NCBI GenBank assembly: GCA_029242715.1
Contig: JAQWTL010000014.1
Coordinates: 1-64,000 of the forward strand
Origin: Phycisphaerales bacterium
GTDB lineage: Bacteria; Planctomycetota; Phycisphaerae; Phycisphaerales; SM1A02
Reading direction: 5' to 3'
DNA: 64,000 bases
Shown here in pieces: positions 52,619-64,000 of this stretch. How positions within the stretch are numbered: the first letter of the stretch is position 1; the number at the start of each line of letters is the position of its first letter. Both the position numbers and the translations under genes were made by a program. The notes below the pieces were generated by a model that did no database searches, was not told where the DNA came from, and was given only the letters and a program-made list of their open reading frames with translations.

Positions 52619-53605
52619 ATGGATGGGATCTTGCCCTACATCGAGTGCTTCGCAGCCCTCGTGGCCCTGTACCTGATACTGGGTCGTGGTGGCCGCATGA
52701 CCAAGGTGCTTGGCATCCTTGGCGGGTTTGCTGCCCTTGCCTGGATGTATGTCATGGCGGGGACAGAGATCATTGGTGGAGAAGGCGTCGGCCGTGAAGT
52801 GCTCTTCCTGATCTTCGGAGCCATCGCAATTTCAGCGGCGGTTCGGATGATCACTCATTCACGTCCGGTGTACTCGGCCATCAACTTCGTATTCGTGGTG
52901 CTTTCTTCGGCAGGTCTTTTCCTGTTGCTCGAAGCCGAGTTCATGGCATTCGCTCTGGTCATTGTCTATGCCGGGGCAGTCCTGATCACTTACATGTTCG
53001 TTCTGATGCTCGCCCAGCAGGCCTCTTCGCCGGACAAGATCACTGAGGTCCCGGAATACGATCGCGTAGCTCGTGAGCCTGCAGCTGCTGTCACAGTTGG
53101 TTTCATTTTCCTGTCGACGATATTCGGTGCCGTGTACCAAGGAATTCCATCCATGCCGCCACCGGCGGGTGAGATCGAGCGGAACATGGTTCGGGCCGAG
53201 GTGCTCCAGGGCCTGCCCAAACAATTGAAGTCCGAGGTTGAGAAAATTGATCCCAGCTTCCAGTGGCCACCGGACATCGACGGCAACAAGAACATGGTGC
53301 ATGCAGACGCAACTGGCATCTTCGTTCTGGGAACAACGGAAGCAGGCAAACATCAACCTGTACGCCTGCCTGAATCTGCCGGGCCACGAAATACCCAGTT
53401 TGTAGGCTGGGATCTCGTCGCACGTTTTCCGGCCAGTCTGGAATTGGCCGGGGTGATTCTCCTGCTTGCGATGTTTGGGGCCGTCATCCTGGCCCGACGA
53501 CAGATCGAGCACGGGGAGGACGAACTGCGTGAAGCCGTCGGACTTACCCGAATCCATGACTGGGACGATGATCCGGCTGTGACCGAGGAGGGATCAAGCG
53601 CATGA
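52619..53605 (+). CDS. nuoJ: NADH-quinone oxidoreductase subunit J
   Basis: 328 residues. The five-helix NuoJ pattern is in residues 1-170 (HSRPVYSAINFVFVVLSSAGLFLLLEAEFMAFALVIVYAGAVLITY, where the family Glu lies). A large insertion at 175-275 precedes a last helix (LELAGVILLLAMFGAVILARR), making the protein longer than the usual 170-200 residues. First gene of nuoJKLMN; overlaps nuoK by 4 bases. It belongs to the proton-pumping membrane arm of complex I. Confidence 0.9.
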   Translation: MDGILPYIECFAALVALYLILGRGGRMTKVLGILGGFAALAWMYVMAGTEIIGGEGVGREVLFLIFGAIAISAAVRMITHSRPVYSAINFVFVVLSSAGLFLLLEAEFMAFALVIVYAGAVLITYMFVLMLAQQASSPDKITEVPEYDRVAREPAAAVTVGFIFLSTIFGAVYQGIPSMPPPAGEIERNMVRAEVLQGLPKQLKSEVEKIDPSFQWPPDIDGNKNMVHADATGIFVLGTTEAGKHQPVRLPESAGPRNTQFVGWDLVARFPASLELAGVILLLAMFGAVILARRQIEHGEDELREAVGLTRIHDWDDDPAVTEEGSSA

Positions 53606-53927
53606 TTCTCCTCGCCTCTGCATTTGGCCAACTTGCCCTGGCCCATTATCTGCTGTTGAGCGGAGTTCTCTTCGTGATTGGCCTGGTGGGCTTCCTCTCG
53701 CGACGAAACCTCATCGTGATGTTCCTGTGCACGGAATTGATGTTCCAGGCTGCGGCCATTGCATTCGTTGCAGTGGGGCGGTACTACTACGATTTCTCCG
53801 GCCAGGTCTTCGTGATTTTCATCCTCACGGTTGCTGCCGCAGAGGCGGCGCTCGCTCTGGCACTGGTCGTGCTTCTCTTCCGCCGAAAGCCGACTCTGAA
53901 TGCTGAGGACTGGAGGGATCTGAGCGA

Positions 53928-53931
<4 letters not shown>
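53602..53931 (+). CDS. nuoK: NADH-quinone oxidoreductase subunit K
   Basis: 109 residues with three membrane helices and the typical start (HYLLLSGVLFVIGLVGFLSRRNLIVMFLCTELMFQAAAI), including the conserved Glu of helix 2 (near 46) and the second Glu in AAAEAALAL. Overlaps nuoJ and nuoL by ATGA. The MrpC/NuoK-like proton channel subunit of complex I. Confidence 0.95.
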
Positions 53932-56167
<2,236 letters not shown>

Positions 56168-56171
<4 letters not shown>

Positions 56172-57757
56172 TCTGGGGCTGGATTCTCCTGTTGCTTCCG
56201 ATTGCGGGCGGCCTGGTCGTCGTGGGATCGTCTGCGCGAGCAGCCAAGTCAATCGCATTGCTCACGACCCTGGCGACTTTCGGGGCAAGCATTGCAGCAG
56301 CCATTGAATTCGACGTCTGGGGAACAGGTGACTTCGGTCTGGTTTCCAGTATTCCGTGGTTGCCGGAAGTAGGGATCAACCTGTCCATTGGAGCCGACTC
56401 GGTTGCAATGATGCTGGTCCTGTTGACCACGTTGTTGATGCCACTGGCGGTACTTGGCTCATGGACCGCTGTCGGTGAACGGCTCAAGGAATACTACGGA
56501 TGGCTGCTCCTCATCGAGTCCGCCATGATCGGAGTGTTCCTCGCACGAGACCTGGTCTTCTTCTACATCTGCTTCGAATTCACTCTCGTGCCGATGTACT
56601 TCCTGATCGCGATCTACGGTGGATCAGGACGTGCCAGGGCCTGTGTGAAGTTCTTCCTCTATACCTTCACCGGTTCCTTGATCGCATTGGTCGGTTTCCT
56701 CTTCGTCGCCTGGAGTTATGCGGAAACAACCGGCAGCTGGAGTTTCCAGATTGCAACACTCTGCGAGTATGCCTCGGAGAGCCTCACGCTTCGGGAGCAG
56801 GTCTGGGTACTCACGGCATTGGTGATCGGTTTTGCAGTCAAGATTCCATTGTTCCCGGTGCACACCTGGCTGCCATTGGCACATACCGAAGCGCCCACCG
56901 CAGGATCGGTGATCCTTGCTGGTGTGCTGCTCAAGCTCGGTACTTATGGAATCTTCAGATTCGTACTGCCCATGACTCCCGAGGCTGTCGTCGAATGGGC
57001 GCCGGTCCTTGGCATTCTTGCCATCATCGGAATTCTCTACGCAGGCCTGATCTGCTGGGTGCAGACTGACGTCAAGAAACTGGTTGCCTACTCATCCGTC
57101 AGTCACCTGGGATTCTGTGTCCTGGGCCTCTTTGCCTTGAATCCCATGGGGCTTCAGGGAGCCGTGCTGTACATGATCAATCACGGACTTTCCACCGGTG
57201 CATTGTTCTTCCTTGTGGGAATGATGTACGAGCGATATCACACCCGTGACATGAATGCGATCGGTGGTCTGGCCAAGCGAATGCCTGTCTGGGCTTTCTT
57301 CATGGTGTTCTTCGTTCTGGCCTCCGTTGGTCTTCCTGGACTCAACGGATTCGTCAGTGAGTTTCTCTGTTTGATCGGCACGTTTGCCGCAGGTGATTCT
57401 GGAAGTTATCCAGGTGTGATGGGGCCATGGTTCGCGGCCTTTGCAGCACTTGGAATGGTCATTGCGGCCATGTATCTGTTGATCATGGTCGGCAAGATCG
57501 TCTTTGGTTCACTCAAGGAACCAGCAACCGATGATCACCATGGTCTTCCGGCAGATCTCTCGGCTCGTGAGATCACAGTGCTGGTTCCACTGGCTGTTCT
57601 CTGTGTACTCCTTGGTGTGCAGCCCTGGATTGCCATGGACGCAATGGTGGGCTCGGTCAACGAGACACTCGCGGCGTATCCCGAGATCGTCAAGGACGCC
57701 ATGCAGCAGGTGGCTGATGCAGGATCATCCGTACTGTCGGGAGGCGTCAACCCATGA
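56168..57757 (+). CDS. nuoM: NADH-quinone oxidoreductase subunit M
   Basis: 529 residues. NuoM signatures are DLVFFYICFEFTLVPMYFLI, FAVKIPLFPVHTWLPLAHTEAPTAGSVILAGVLLKLGTYGIFRF and VAYSSVSHLGFCVLGL, with the functional Glu and Lys in place. About 14 membrane helices. Overlaps nuoL and nuoN by 4 bases each. Confidence 0.95.
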
Positions 57758-59382
57758 CCAGTAATCATCTCTGGTTCCTGATTCCGGAAGCCATCCTGCT
57801 GGTAGGGGTCGTATTCACTGCGATCACGGGCCTCGTCCGATCCACTTCAATCCGGCAATCAACGCCTGTCATTGCAGCGATCTTCGTTGTGGCATCCGGT
57901 GTGGCCTCTGTCTTCGTGTTCTCGCCTGATCACCTGGATACCACAGCATTCCTCATGCCGGCCCTTGGGCGGTGGGTAGGAGTCATCACGGCAGCAGTAG
58001 GGCTTGTCCTGATTCTGAACTCCATTGGTCGTGTTGATCGTCGGTTGGAGCAGGCTATTGCCGCTGGAAGACTTCGCTTCGATCCTCTTCGAGCAGGTAG
58101 AGGCGAGTACTACGCCTTCATGCTCCTGAGCCTGGCAGGCCTCATGCTTGTATGTACGGCCAATGACTTGATCTGGCTGTTCCTGGCGTTGGAGTTGACC
58201 TCATTACCCACCTATGTGCTGGTCGCAATGAGTCGCACCAATCGACTTGCCCAAGAAGCGGCCATGAAATACTTCTTCCTTGGGGCCATGTCCGCTGCGA
58301 TATTCCTCTACGGCTTTGCCTTGCTGTATGCAGCGACGGGAACCATCGAGTTTGATCGCATGCGATATGAACTCCAGTCGCAGGCAGCGAATGGTGGCCT
58401 GGGTGCTCTGGCGATCGGTGGCCTTCTACTGTCTCTGTTTGGCATTGGTTACAAGCTGGCAGCGGCTCCGCTGCATCTCTATGCAGCCGATGTGTACGAA
58501 GGGGCATCAGCGCCGGTGACTGCATTCCTGGGATTCGTTCCGAAAGCTGCCGGAGTTCTGGCGATCATGGTTCTTCTGGTTGCCACTGGGCTCAGTGAAC
58601 TCATGTCTTCTCTGCCGTATCCAATCCTGATCATGCTCTGGGTTGTGGCCGTTCTTACGATGACTCTGGGCAACATCGGCGCCTTGTTGCAGCGTTCAGT
58701 CAAACGGATGCTGGCGTACAGTTCGATTGCCCACAGTGGTTACCTGCTGATCGGAATCATTGCAGGTCCTGGGCTGGGCTATACCGCGGTGCTGTTCTAT
58801 CTTCTTGCCTACGGCGTGGGCAATACGGCTGCCTTCAGTGTCCTCAGCAGTCTGGAACGTCGTGGTGAAGAGCTGACATCTCTTGAAGATCTTGCAGGAT
58901 TGCGTCAGCGGCATCCGCTGATGGCCAGTGTGCTGGCCATCTCCTCAGGTTCGCTCCTGGGCTTCCCGCCATTACTCGGCTTCTGGGGCAAGCTGTTGCT
59001 GTTCATCGCAGGTATTCAAACGGGGCATCTCGTTCTGGTGATCATCGCTGCTGTGAACAGCGCCATCAGTGGCTGGTACTACCTCAAGCTTGTTGCCGTT
59101 CCAATCATGGCGTCCCCAACAGCTCGTAGTGAATCCGTGGAACGTGGCCCAAGCAACTGGCCTCGCTTTGCCGGCGTCATCATGGTCATCGCCTGTCTGG
59201 TACTTCCCGTTTTCCTGGGATGGCTGGTTGCCGAATCCCGTGACTCGGCTCGGACGGCACAGGCGGTTCGAGCGGACAGTGCTCAGGCAGAGGCCGATGC
59301 GGTACAACCATCTGATGACTCAGGTCTCTTCACTGCTTTGCCGCCCTTGAAGACTGCGTTGCAGAGCCCAGCCAAACGCTGA
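57754..59382 (+). CDS. nuoN: NADH-quinone oxidoreductase subunit N
   Basis: 542 residues. The NuoN core is FLALELTSLPTYVLVAMSRT, ALLYAATGTIEF, FKIAAAPLHLYAADVYEGA-type sequence (here YKLAAAPLHLYAADVYEGAS) and LAYSSIAHSGYLLIGI. The C-terminal about 40 residues are Ala/Asp/Ser-rich and extend over the 3' end of the gene on the other strand by 63 bases. Last gene of the nuo block. Confidence 0.94.
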   Translation: MTSNHLWFLIPEAILLVGVVFTAITGLVRSTSIRQSTPVIAAIFVVASGVASVFVFSPDHLDTTAFLMPALGRWVGVITAAVGLVLILNSIGRVDRRLEQAIAAGRLRFDPLRAGRGEYYAFMLLSLAGLMLVCTANDLIWLFLALELTSLPTYVLVAMSRTNRLAQEAAMKYFFLGAMSAAIFLYGFALLYAATGTIEFDRMRYELQSQAANGGLGALAIGGLLLSLFGIGYKLAAAPLHLYAADVYEGASAPVTAFLGFVPKAAGVLAIMVLLVATGLSELMSSLPYPILIMLWVVAVLTMTLGNIGALLQRSVKRMLAYSSIAHSGYLLIGIIAGPGLGYTAVLFYLLAYGVGNTAAFSVLSSLERRGEELTSLEDLAGLRQRHPLMASVLAISSGSLLGFPPLLGFWGKLLLFIAGIQTGHLVLVIIAAVNSAISGWYYLKLVAVPIMASPTARSESVERGPSNWPRFAGVIMVIACLVLPVFLGWLVAESRDSARTAQAVRADSAQAEADAVQPSDDSGLFTALPPLKTALQSPAKR

Positions 59383-60117
59383 GAGTGCAGTCCAGGCGAT
59401 CATCATCGCCACACTGGATTGCCAGGGGCCATCTCTGGCATTGCCGCCTGCCAGCCCTATGCCACTGATCAGAACCAGTAATCCGCCCCAACTGCAGGTC
59501 ATCAACAGCAGGGCGGTTCGATGAAAGAACAGTCCGCTCAGAAGCCCAAGAGCCAAACCAGCCGCGGCAGCCAGGCCAATGACCAGGTGGTAGACGGGGG
59601 GAATGGCGGCCCATGTCTCCTGAGCTTCTTTCCATGACGTCACCAGGGATTCATGCAAGGCGATGCCAGCGTGCTCCGGATCCATTTCATCACTGCCGTG
59701 ATCACTGTCCGGGTCTTGATCGAGTGAAATGGCAGAAGCCATCCAGGTCGGTAATGGTCTGATGGGCGATTCCAACTTGGGATCGAAAACAGTCCACGTC
59801 AGTACCAGACCAATGAGCCAGATTGCCAGGATCATCCCGAGCATCAGGGCTGTGACGAAACGAGCCAGCAGCAGGGCGAAGCACAGGAACACAATGGCAC
59901 CGAGGGCCATCATGAGCCAGCTGGGCACGGGAATCTCCAGACTTGCCCAGATCATCCACCCTGCAAGCGTGCCCAAGACCAGGCCGGTCAGTGCAACTCC
60001 CATCCTGATCACCGCTCCACCAACCAGCAGCAGGAGGATGCCGCAGAGCCCGCTCAGGATGAGCCAGGCCTGTGATTCAGTTGTCAGGGCCGTCAGGGAT
60101 GAGAGGGGCATCAGCAT
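59320..60117 (-). CDS. Multi-pass membrane protein of unknown function
   Basis: 265 residues. About seven hydrophobic segments in two groups (15-115 and 175-250) are separated by an acidic linker (DQDPDSDHGSDEMDPEH). The first group has TM glycine patterns (GVALTGLVLGTLAGWMIW) as in TMEM198/DUF4203-like proteins; this assignment is tentative. Its C-terminus overlaps nuoN on the other strand by 63 bases. The start at 60117 lies 48 bases from the divergent YyaL-like gene. Confidence 0.65.
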   Translation of the reverse strand: MLMPLSSLTALTTESQAWLILSGLCGILLLLVGGAVIRMGVALTGLVLGTLAGWMIWASLEIPVPSWLMMALGAIVFLCFALLLARFVTALMLGMILAIWLIGLVLTWTVFDPKLESPIRPLPTWMASAISLDQDPDSDHGSDEMDPEHAGIALHESLVTSWKEAQETWAAIPPVYHLVIGLAAAAGLALGLLSGLFFHRTALLLMTCSWGGLLVLISGIGLAGGNARDGPWQSSVAMMIAWTALSAFGWALQRSLQGRQSSEET

Positions 60118-60165
60118 TCTCTATCGGCATTTGGTCCTCACAGGTCCTGCCGGTAGCATGCCGCG

Positions 60166-62565
60166 ATGAGTTTCCATTCCAATCAACGCATGTTTCGCCA
60201 CCTGATCTTTCCAGTGCTGATGGTGAATTCTGCCATATTCAGTGTTTCCAGTGAGGCCGCCATGAGCCCCGAAGCGACCAGTGGCGATATTCGCCAGGCC
60301 AATCGACTGATTGATGAGACCAGTCCATACCTTCTGCAGCATGCCTACAACCCGGTGGACTGGTATCCATGGGGGGAGGAGGCCTTCGAGCGAGCTCGCT
60401 TGGAGAACAAGCCTATTTTCCTGAGCGTGGGCTATTCCACCTGTTACTGGTGCCACGTCATGGAACGGGAATCATTCGAGAATCCCAAGGTTGCTGAATA
60501 CATGAACGAACATTTCATCAACATCAAGGTTGATCGCGAAGAGCGGCCTGATGTTGATGATGTCTACATGACGGCCGTTCAGATGATGACCGGTCGCGGT
60601 GGATGGCCCATGTCAGTCTTCATGGAGCCCGATACGCTCAAACCTTTCTATGGAGGAACCTACTTTCCTCCAGAGGACAGTGGAGGGCGTCCCGGCTTCG
60701 TGACCTTGGCATCCAAGTTGAGTGAGGCCTGGAATGTCCAGGAGGAGCCCATCCGCATGCAGGCGGACAAGATTGCCGAAGCAATCTCGGCCCAGATGGC
60801 GGATCGTCCAGCAGCGGTTGCCGTCGGACGTGAAGAGGTCGACCGTTCTATCTCCCAACTTCTTTCACGCTATGACGAGCAAAATGCCGGCTATGGAGCC
60901 GCGCCCAAGTTCCCCATGCCGGTGACGCTTGATCTTCTGATGGAGGCGGGGTGGGACATCCCCAGTGTCCGAGCGTCTCTACTGCACACGCTGGATCGAA
61001 TGGCCATGGGGGGGATGTACGACCAGATCGGTGGCGGATTCCACAGATACAGCACAGATGCCAAGTGGCTGGTGCCGCATTTCGAAAAGATGCTCTATGA
61101 CAACGGCATGCTCGCTTCGGTCTATGCCAAGGCATGTGAGCGTACAGGGGATGATTTCTACTGTGAGGTAGCCAAGGAAATCCTGGAATACACCCTGAGA
61201 GAAATGGTCGCAGAGGGCGGCGCTTTTCTGTCTGCTCAGGATGCCGAGTCCAATGCACGTGAGGGAGAGTCCTATCTCTGGACACCAGAGGAGATGAGGG
61301 AAGTCCTGATGGCCGGAGGCATGGATGAAACTGACATCACAATGGCTCTCCAGGTCTACGGCCTCGACAAAGGGCCAAATTTTCAGGATCCTCACCATCG
61401 CGATGAACCGGCTACCAATGTGGTCTATCTCGTTGATCGTCCAGAGAAACTGGCGGTCAAGCATGGGCGGGAAACCGCCGCTTTCAATGAAACATTGTCC
61501 AAGGCCAACAGCCTGTTGCTGACACGTCGCGATACCCGGGATCAGCCCATCACGGATGACAAGATCATCGTCGGTTGGAATGGTCTGATGATCGGGGGCA
61601 TGGCAGATACCGGTCGGCTTCTGAAAGAACCCCGGTTTACCCAGGCAGCTACTGAAGCCGCCACATGGATCCGGGCAAACATGTGGTCGAAAGAAGATGG
61701 ATTGATGCGAACCGCCAGAGGTGAACGCGTCAAGATCGAGGCCTTCCTTGAGGACTATGCACTCCTGGTTCGAGGCCTGTTGTCACTCTACGAGGCCACG
61801 GATGACAAGCAGTGGCTGGAATTTGCCGAGATGCTTGTCGCCCAGGCCCAGGATCGTTTCTGGGATGCGTCTACGGGAGGCTGGTATGACACTCAGGATG
61901 GGCAGGCTGACCTGTTTGTCCGAGGTCGCAGTCTCTATGACGGGGCGTTGCCCTCCGGCAGCGGAACGATGCTGATGGATCTGGTGAGATTGCGTGATAT
62001 GACCGGTGATGATCGTTGGGGTGATGAGATTCAGGCCGCTGTTGATTCAGCCAGCTCAACGATGAAGCAGTCTCCAACCAGCGCGGCCAAGTCAACCCAG
62101 GCGCTGGCCCGAATCCTGCGTGATCATCCACACGTTCTGGCGAAAAAGACGGCGACGAAAATCGTGGAAACCGGCCGGGTGAAGATGTCCGTCGTGCCAT
62201 CCGGAATCTCGATTGGAACCGGGCAGTCAGCCAAGGCAGAAATCGTGATCATCATCGAGAAGGGGTGGCATCTGACTGCTCCCAAGCAAGTTGATCCCTT
62301 CGCCATTGGCATGTCCATTGCCTCCCTTGATGCAAGTGTTGAAGTTCAGGCGAAGTGGCCCGAGGCCCATCCCTTCGAAGGACCAGATGGGCCAGTGACA
62401 GCCTATGAAGGCACGATTCGCATACCCATCACGATTACAGCAATTGGTCCTGTGTCTGAGGATCCACGGATCATGTTGAGTTGGCAGGCCTGCAATGATC
62501 GGGTCTGTGATCGGCCTCAGAGTGAGCGAATCCCTCTGGCATTCAGCGAGGTCAAGGCAGAATGA
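60166..62565 (+). CDS. Secreted YyaL/DUF255 thioredoxin-like protein fused to a DsbD-like domain
   Basis: 799 residues. Signal-like N-terminus to about 30 ([13 protein letters not shown]). Residues 45-165 are the DUF255 thioredoxin fold ([20 protein letters not shown]) with CxxC in TCYWCHVM (Cys93, Cys96). The six-hairpin-glycosidase-like middle (about 210-620: [33 protein letters not shown]) is typical of the YyaL/SPATA20 family. Residues 670-799 look like the DsbD alpha domain with [12 protein letters not shown]. The usual homologues are cytoplasmic and lack the last domain. Probable extracytoplasmic thiol chemistry. Overlaps the asparaginase gene by 4 bases. Confidence 0.87.
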   Translation: MSFHSNQRMFRHLIFPVLMVNSAIFSVSSEAAMSPEATSGDIRQANRLIDETSPYLLQHAYNPVDWYPWGEEAFERARLENKPIFLSVGYSTCYWCHVMERESFENPKVAEYMNEHFINIKVDREERPDVDDVYMTAVQMMTGRGGWPMSVFMEPDTLKPFYGGTYFPPEDSGGRPGFVTLASKLSEAWNVQEEPIRMQADKIAEAISAQMADRPAAVAVGREEVDRSISQLLSRYDEQNAGYGAAPKFPMPVTLDLLMEAGWDIPSVRASLLHTLDRMAMGGMYDQIGGGFHRYSTDAKWLVPHFEKMLYDNGMLASVYAKACERTGDDFYCEVAKEILEYTLREMVAEGGAFLSAQDAESNAREGESYLWTPEEMREVLMAGGMDETDITMALQVYGLDKGPNFQDPHHRDEPATNVVYLVDRPEKLAVKHGRETAAFNETLSKANSLLLTRRDTRDQPITDDKIIVGWNGLMIGGMADTGRLLKEPRFTQAATEAATWIRANMWSKEDGLMRTARGERVKIEAFLEDYALLVRGLLSLYEATDDKQWLEFAEMLVAQAQDRFWDASTGGWYDTQDGQADLFVRGRSLYDGALPSGSGTMLMDLVRLRDMTGDDRWGDEIQAAVDSASSTMKQSPTSAAKSTQALARILRDHPHVLAKKTATKIVETGRVKMSVVPSGISIGTGQSAKAEIVIIIEKGWHLTAPKQVDPFAIGMSIASLDASVEVQAKWPEAHPFEGPDGPVTAYEGTIRIPITITAIGPVSEDPRIMLSWQACNDRVCDRPQSERIPLAFSEVKAE

Positions 62566-63116
62566 CAACAGGTGGAGAGCATGTCGAAAAACTTGACATA
62601 TCGATACTCTCAACCGGAGGCACGATTGAGAAGACTTATGACGCACATCAGGGCAAACTGCATAATCAAGAGAGTGTTCTTGATCATATCCTTGCAGAGC
62701 TTGTCATAGAGAACATCGATGTCAACAGGTTGCATGTCATGTCCAAGGACAGCCTGGACATGACCGAGGAAGATCAACAACAGATTGCACAGATTGCTCT
62801 TGAGGAATCAGGGCGTCGTGATGGAGTCATCATCGTTCATGGAACAGATCGACTTGCAGAGACAGGCGAGATCATTCAGGCTGCAGGCCCGGCGAAATCA
62901 CCAATTGTTCTGACTGGGGCCATGAGACCATGGGTCATGCGGAACAGTGATGCCTATCAGAACATCACGGAATCTCTTCTTGCTGTTCAATTGTTGAAGC
63001 CCGGGGTCTATGTCTGCATGCACAGCCGAGTGCTCGAGTTTCCGGGTGTGATGAAGGACCGGGCACATCTGCGTTTCATGAGTTCCACCGAAGTTGCTCG
63101 TACGAAAAACACTTGA
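62562..63116 (+). CDS. One-domain asparaginase-like protein
   Basis: 184 residues. It contains both halves of the type I/II asparaginase active site of the N-terminal domain, STGGTIEK (Thr21) and [11 protein letters not shown] (Thr95-Asp96), plus VLTGAMRP, but ends where the C-terminal domain of a normal 330-residue enzyme would begin. Short stand-alone versions are known from genome annotation, so this need not be a truncation. Activity is uncertain. It is translationally coupled to the preceding gene. Confidence 0.8.
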   Translation: MTTGGEHVEKLDISILSTGGTIEKTYDAHQGKLHNQESVLDHILAELVIENIDVNRLHVMSKDSLDMTEEDQQQIAQIALEESGRRDGVIIVHGTDRLAETGEIIQAAGPAKSPIVLTGAMRPWVMRNSDAYQNITESLLAVQLLKPGVYVCMHSRVLEFPGVMKDRAHLRFMSSTEVARTKNT

Positions 63117-63134
63117 TCATTCCAGGGGCATCGG

Positions 63135-64000
63135 ATGACTGCACAAAATTCGTCTGGCAAAGAACAGTCTCCGCATATTCCAGCGGCAACAAATCTTCCT
63201 GAACTGACGATCAAGGCCCTGTTGCTGGGCATCATTCTCTCGGTCATTCTGAGTGCCGCCAATGCCTATCTGGGGCTCCTCGCCGGCATGACCGTTTCGG
63301 CATCCATTCCGGCTGCCGTGATCTCTCTGGCGATACTTCGCTTCTTCAGAAAACGGAACATCCTTGAGAACAACATGGTCCAGACATGCGCTTCTGCCGG
63401 TGAATCACTGGCGGCAGGTGTGATCTTCACCTTTCCGGCATTGATCCTGATGGGAGCATGGACAAGCTTTGACTGGGTACAGACGACAGTCATCGCGGGC
63501 GTGGGCGGGATCCTGGGAGTTCTCTTCACGATCCCACTTCGCAGAGCACTTGTGGTCGATTCAGAACTGAAGTTTCCGGAGGGTGTCGCCACGGCGGAAC
63601 TGCTCAAGGCCGGGGAGCAGGGGGCCAAGGGGGCCATTGGTGCGATCGTTTTCGGTGGTGCGCTGGGTGCCCTGTTCAAGATCGGCGATACGGGATTCAA
63701 GATCTGGACAGGTGTTATCGAGGGAGCGCGTCGCGCTGGTGACTCGATCGTCTACTTCGGATCGAACCTGTCCCCGGCACTTCTGGGCGTGGGCTACATC
63801 GTCGGTTTGAATATCGCGATACTCGTCTTCATTGGTGGAGCACTCAACTGGTACGTTGCCATCCCGATCATCTCGGGTGTGGAGGGGTGGCCTGTCTATG
63901 AACATGTCGAGGGGCCCGCTGCCTGGAACCAGTTCGTCGTACCAGCGGATTCCTCGAAAATCGGTCTTCCTGTCGAGGCTGAGAACTGGGCGTACACCAT
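63135..64000 (+). CDS. OPT-family oligopeptide/metal transporter, N-terminal part
   Basis: At least 288 residues, running off the window. After a short polar start (MTAQNSSGKEQSPHIPAAT) come membrane helices with the OPT pattern: LLGIILSVILSAANAYLGLL-AGMTVSASIPAAVI, ENNMVQTCASAGESLAAGVIF, and LKFPEGVATAELLKAGEQG. Members import peptides or metal-chelator complexes. GGGGCATCGG lies just before the ATG. It is probably co-transcribed with the asparaginase-like gene, 18 bases upstream. Confidence 0.92.
   Translation, partial: MTAQNSSGKEQSPHIPAATNLPELTIKALLLGIILSVILSAANAYLGLLAGMTVSASIPAAVISLAILRFFRKRNILENNMVQTCASAGESLAAGVIFTFPALILMGAWTSFDWVQTTVIAGVGGILGVLFTIPLRRALVVDSELKFPEGVATAELLKAGEQGAKGAIGAIVFGGALGALFKIGDTGFKIWTGVIEGARRAGDSIVYFGSNLSPALLGVGYIVGLNIAILVFIGGALNWYVAIPIISGVEGWPVYEHVEGPAAWNQFVVPADSSKIGLPVEAENWAYT

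Overview
The window comes from a marine-type planctomycete, most likely of the Phycisphaerae. The evidence is the density of secreted proteins ending in two EF-hand (dockerin type I-like) repeats, a prepilin-like protein of the planctomycete type, a membrane/cytochrome/leucine-rich-repeat protein of the planctomycete cytochrome c family, and an endonuclease-type MutL. Genes lie on both strands in short operons, many with 4-base ATGA/GTGA overlaps. No transposase, integrase, phage gene or CRISPR array was found, so this looks like ordinary chromosome with a large extracellular-protein component.

Layout. 1-2.5 kb: two tandem paralogous surface proteins; the first has an in-frame stop, the second has no usable start. 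2.9-6.4 kb: persulfide dioxygenase/rhodanese, tRNA-Phe, a nitrilase-family amidase, a zinc-ribbon membrane protein and tRNA-His. 6.6-12.7 kb: pckA, a helix-turn-helix/receiver protein, nadE and mutL. 12.7-16.3 kb (minus strand): a cobalamin riboswitch followed by a surface protein, a prepilin-like protein, moeA and moaD. 16.4-24 kb: a secreted HEAT-repeat protein with a degenerate receiver domain, tRNA-Thr, small membrane proteins, a di-haem oxidoreductase with a dockerin, a LolA-like protein and an alpha/beta hydrolase. 24-30.4 kb: two large secreted trypsin-fold proteases built from six-cysteine repeats and dockerin domains. 30.7-38 kb: planctomycete cytochrome/LRR protein, two lipoproteins, an RND efflux adaptor and pump, and YjbQ. 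38-43.6 kb: a beta-helix protein, a dockerin lipoprotein, a thioredoxin-like protein and a secreted protein. 43.7-49.2 kb: sucC, a HAD phosphatase, a DUF418 membrane protein, two poorly known genes, and the RNase P RNA with a recognisable promoter and terminator. 49.2-52.4 kb: an M28 peptidase with PDZ domain, then pgpA and pgsA. 52.6-59.4 kb: nuoJKLMN, the membrane arm of complex I. 59.3-64 kb: a membrane protein, a secreted YyaL-type thioredoxin protein fused to a DsbD-like domain, a one-domain asparaginase and the start of an OPT-family transporter.

The most interesting points are these. (i) A clear cobalamin riboswitch sits directly before a secreted dockerin-type protein and a prepilin-like protein rather than before a known B12 gene, which suggests a B12-repressed surface capture system. 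(ii) There is a shared extracellular architecture: fourteen copies of a six-cysteine repeat, and EF-hand pairs bracketed by two cysteines. (iii) Between two lipoprotein genes there is an attenuator-like element with two mutually exclusive hairpins and a U-run on the minus strand, where no gene is known.
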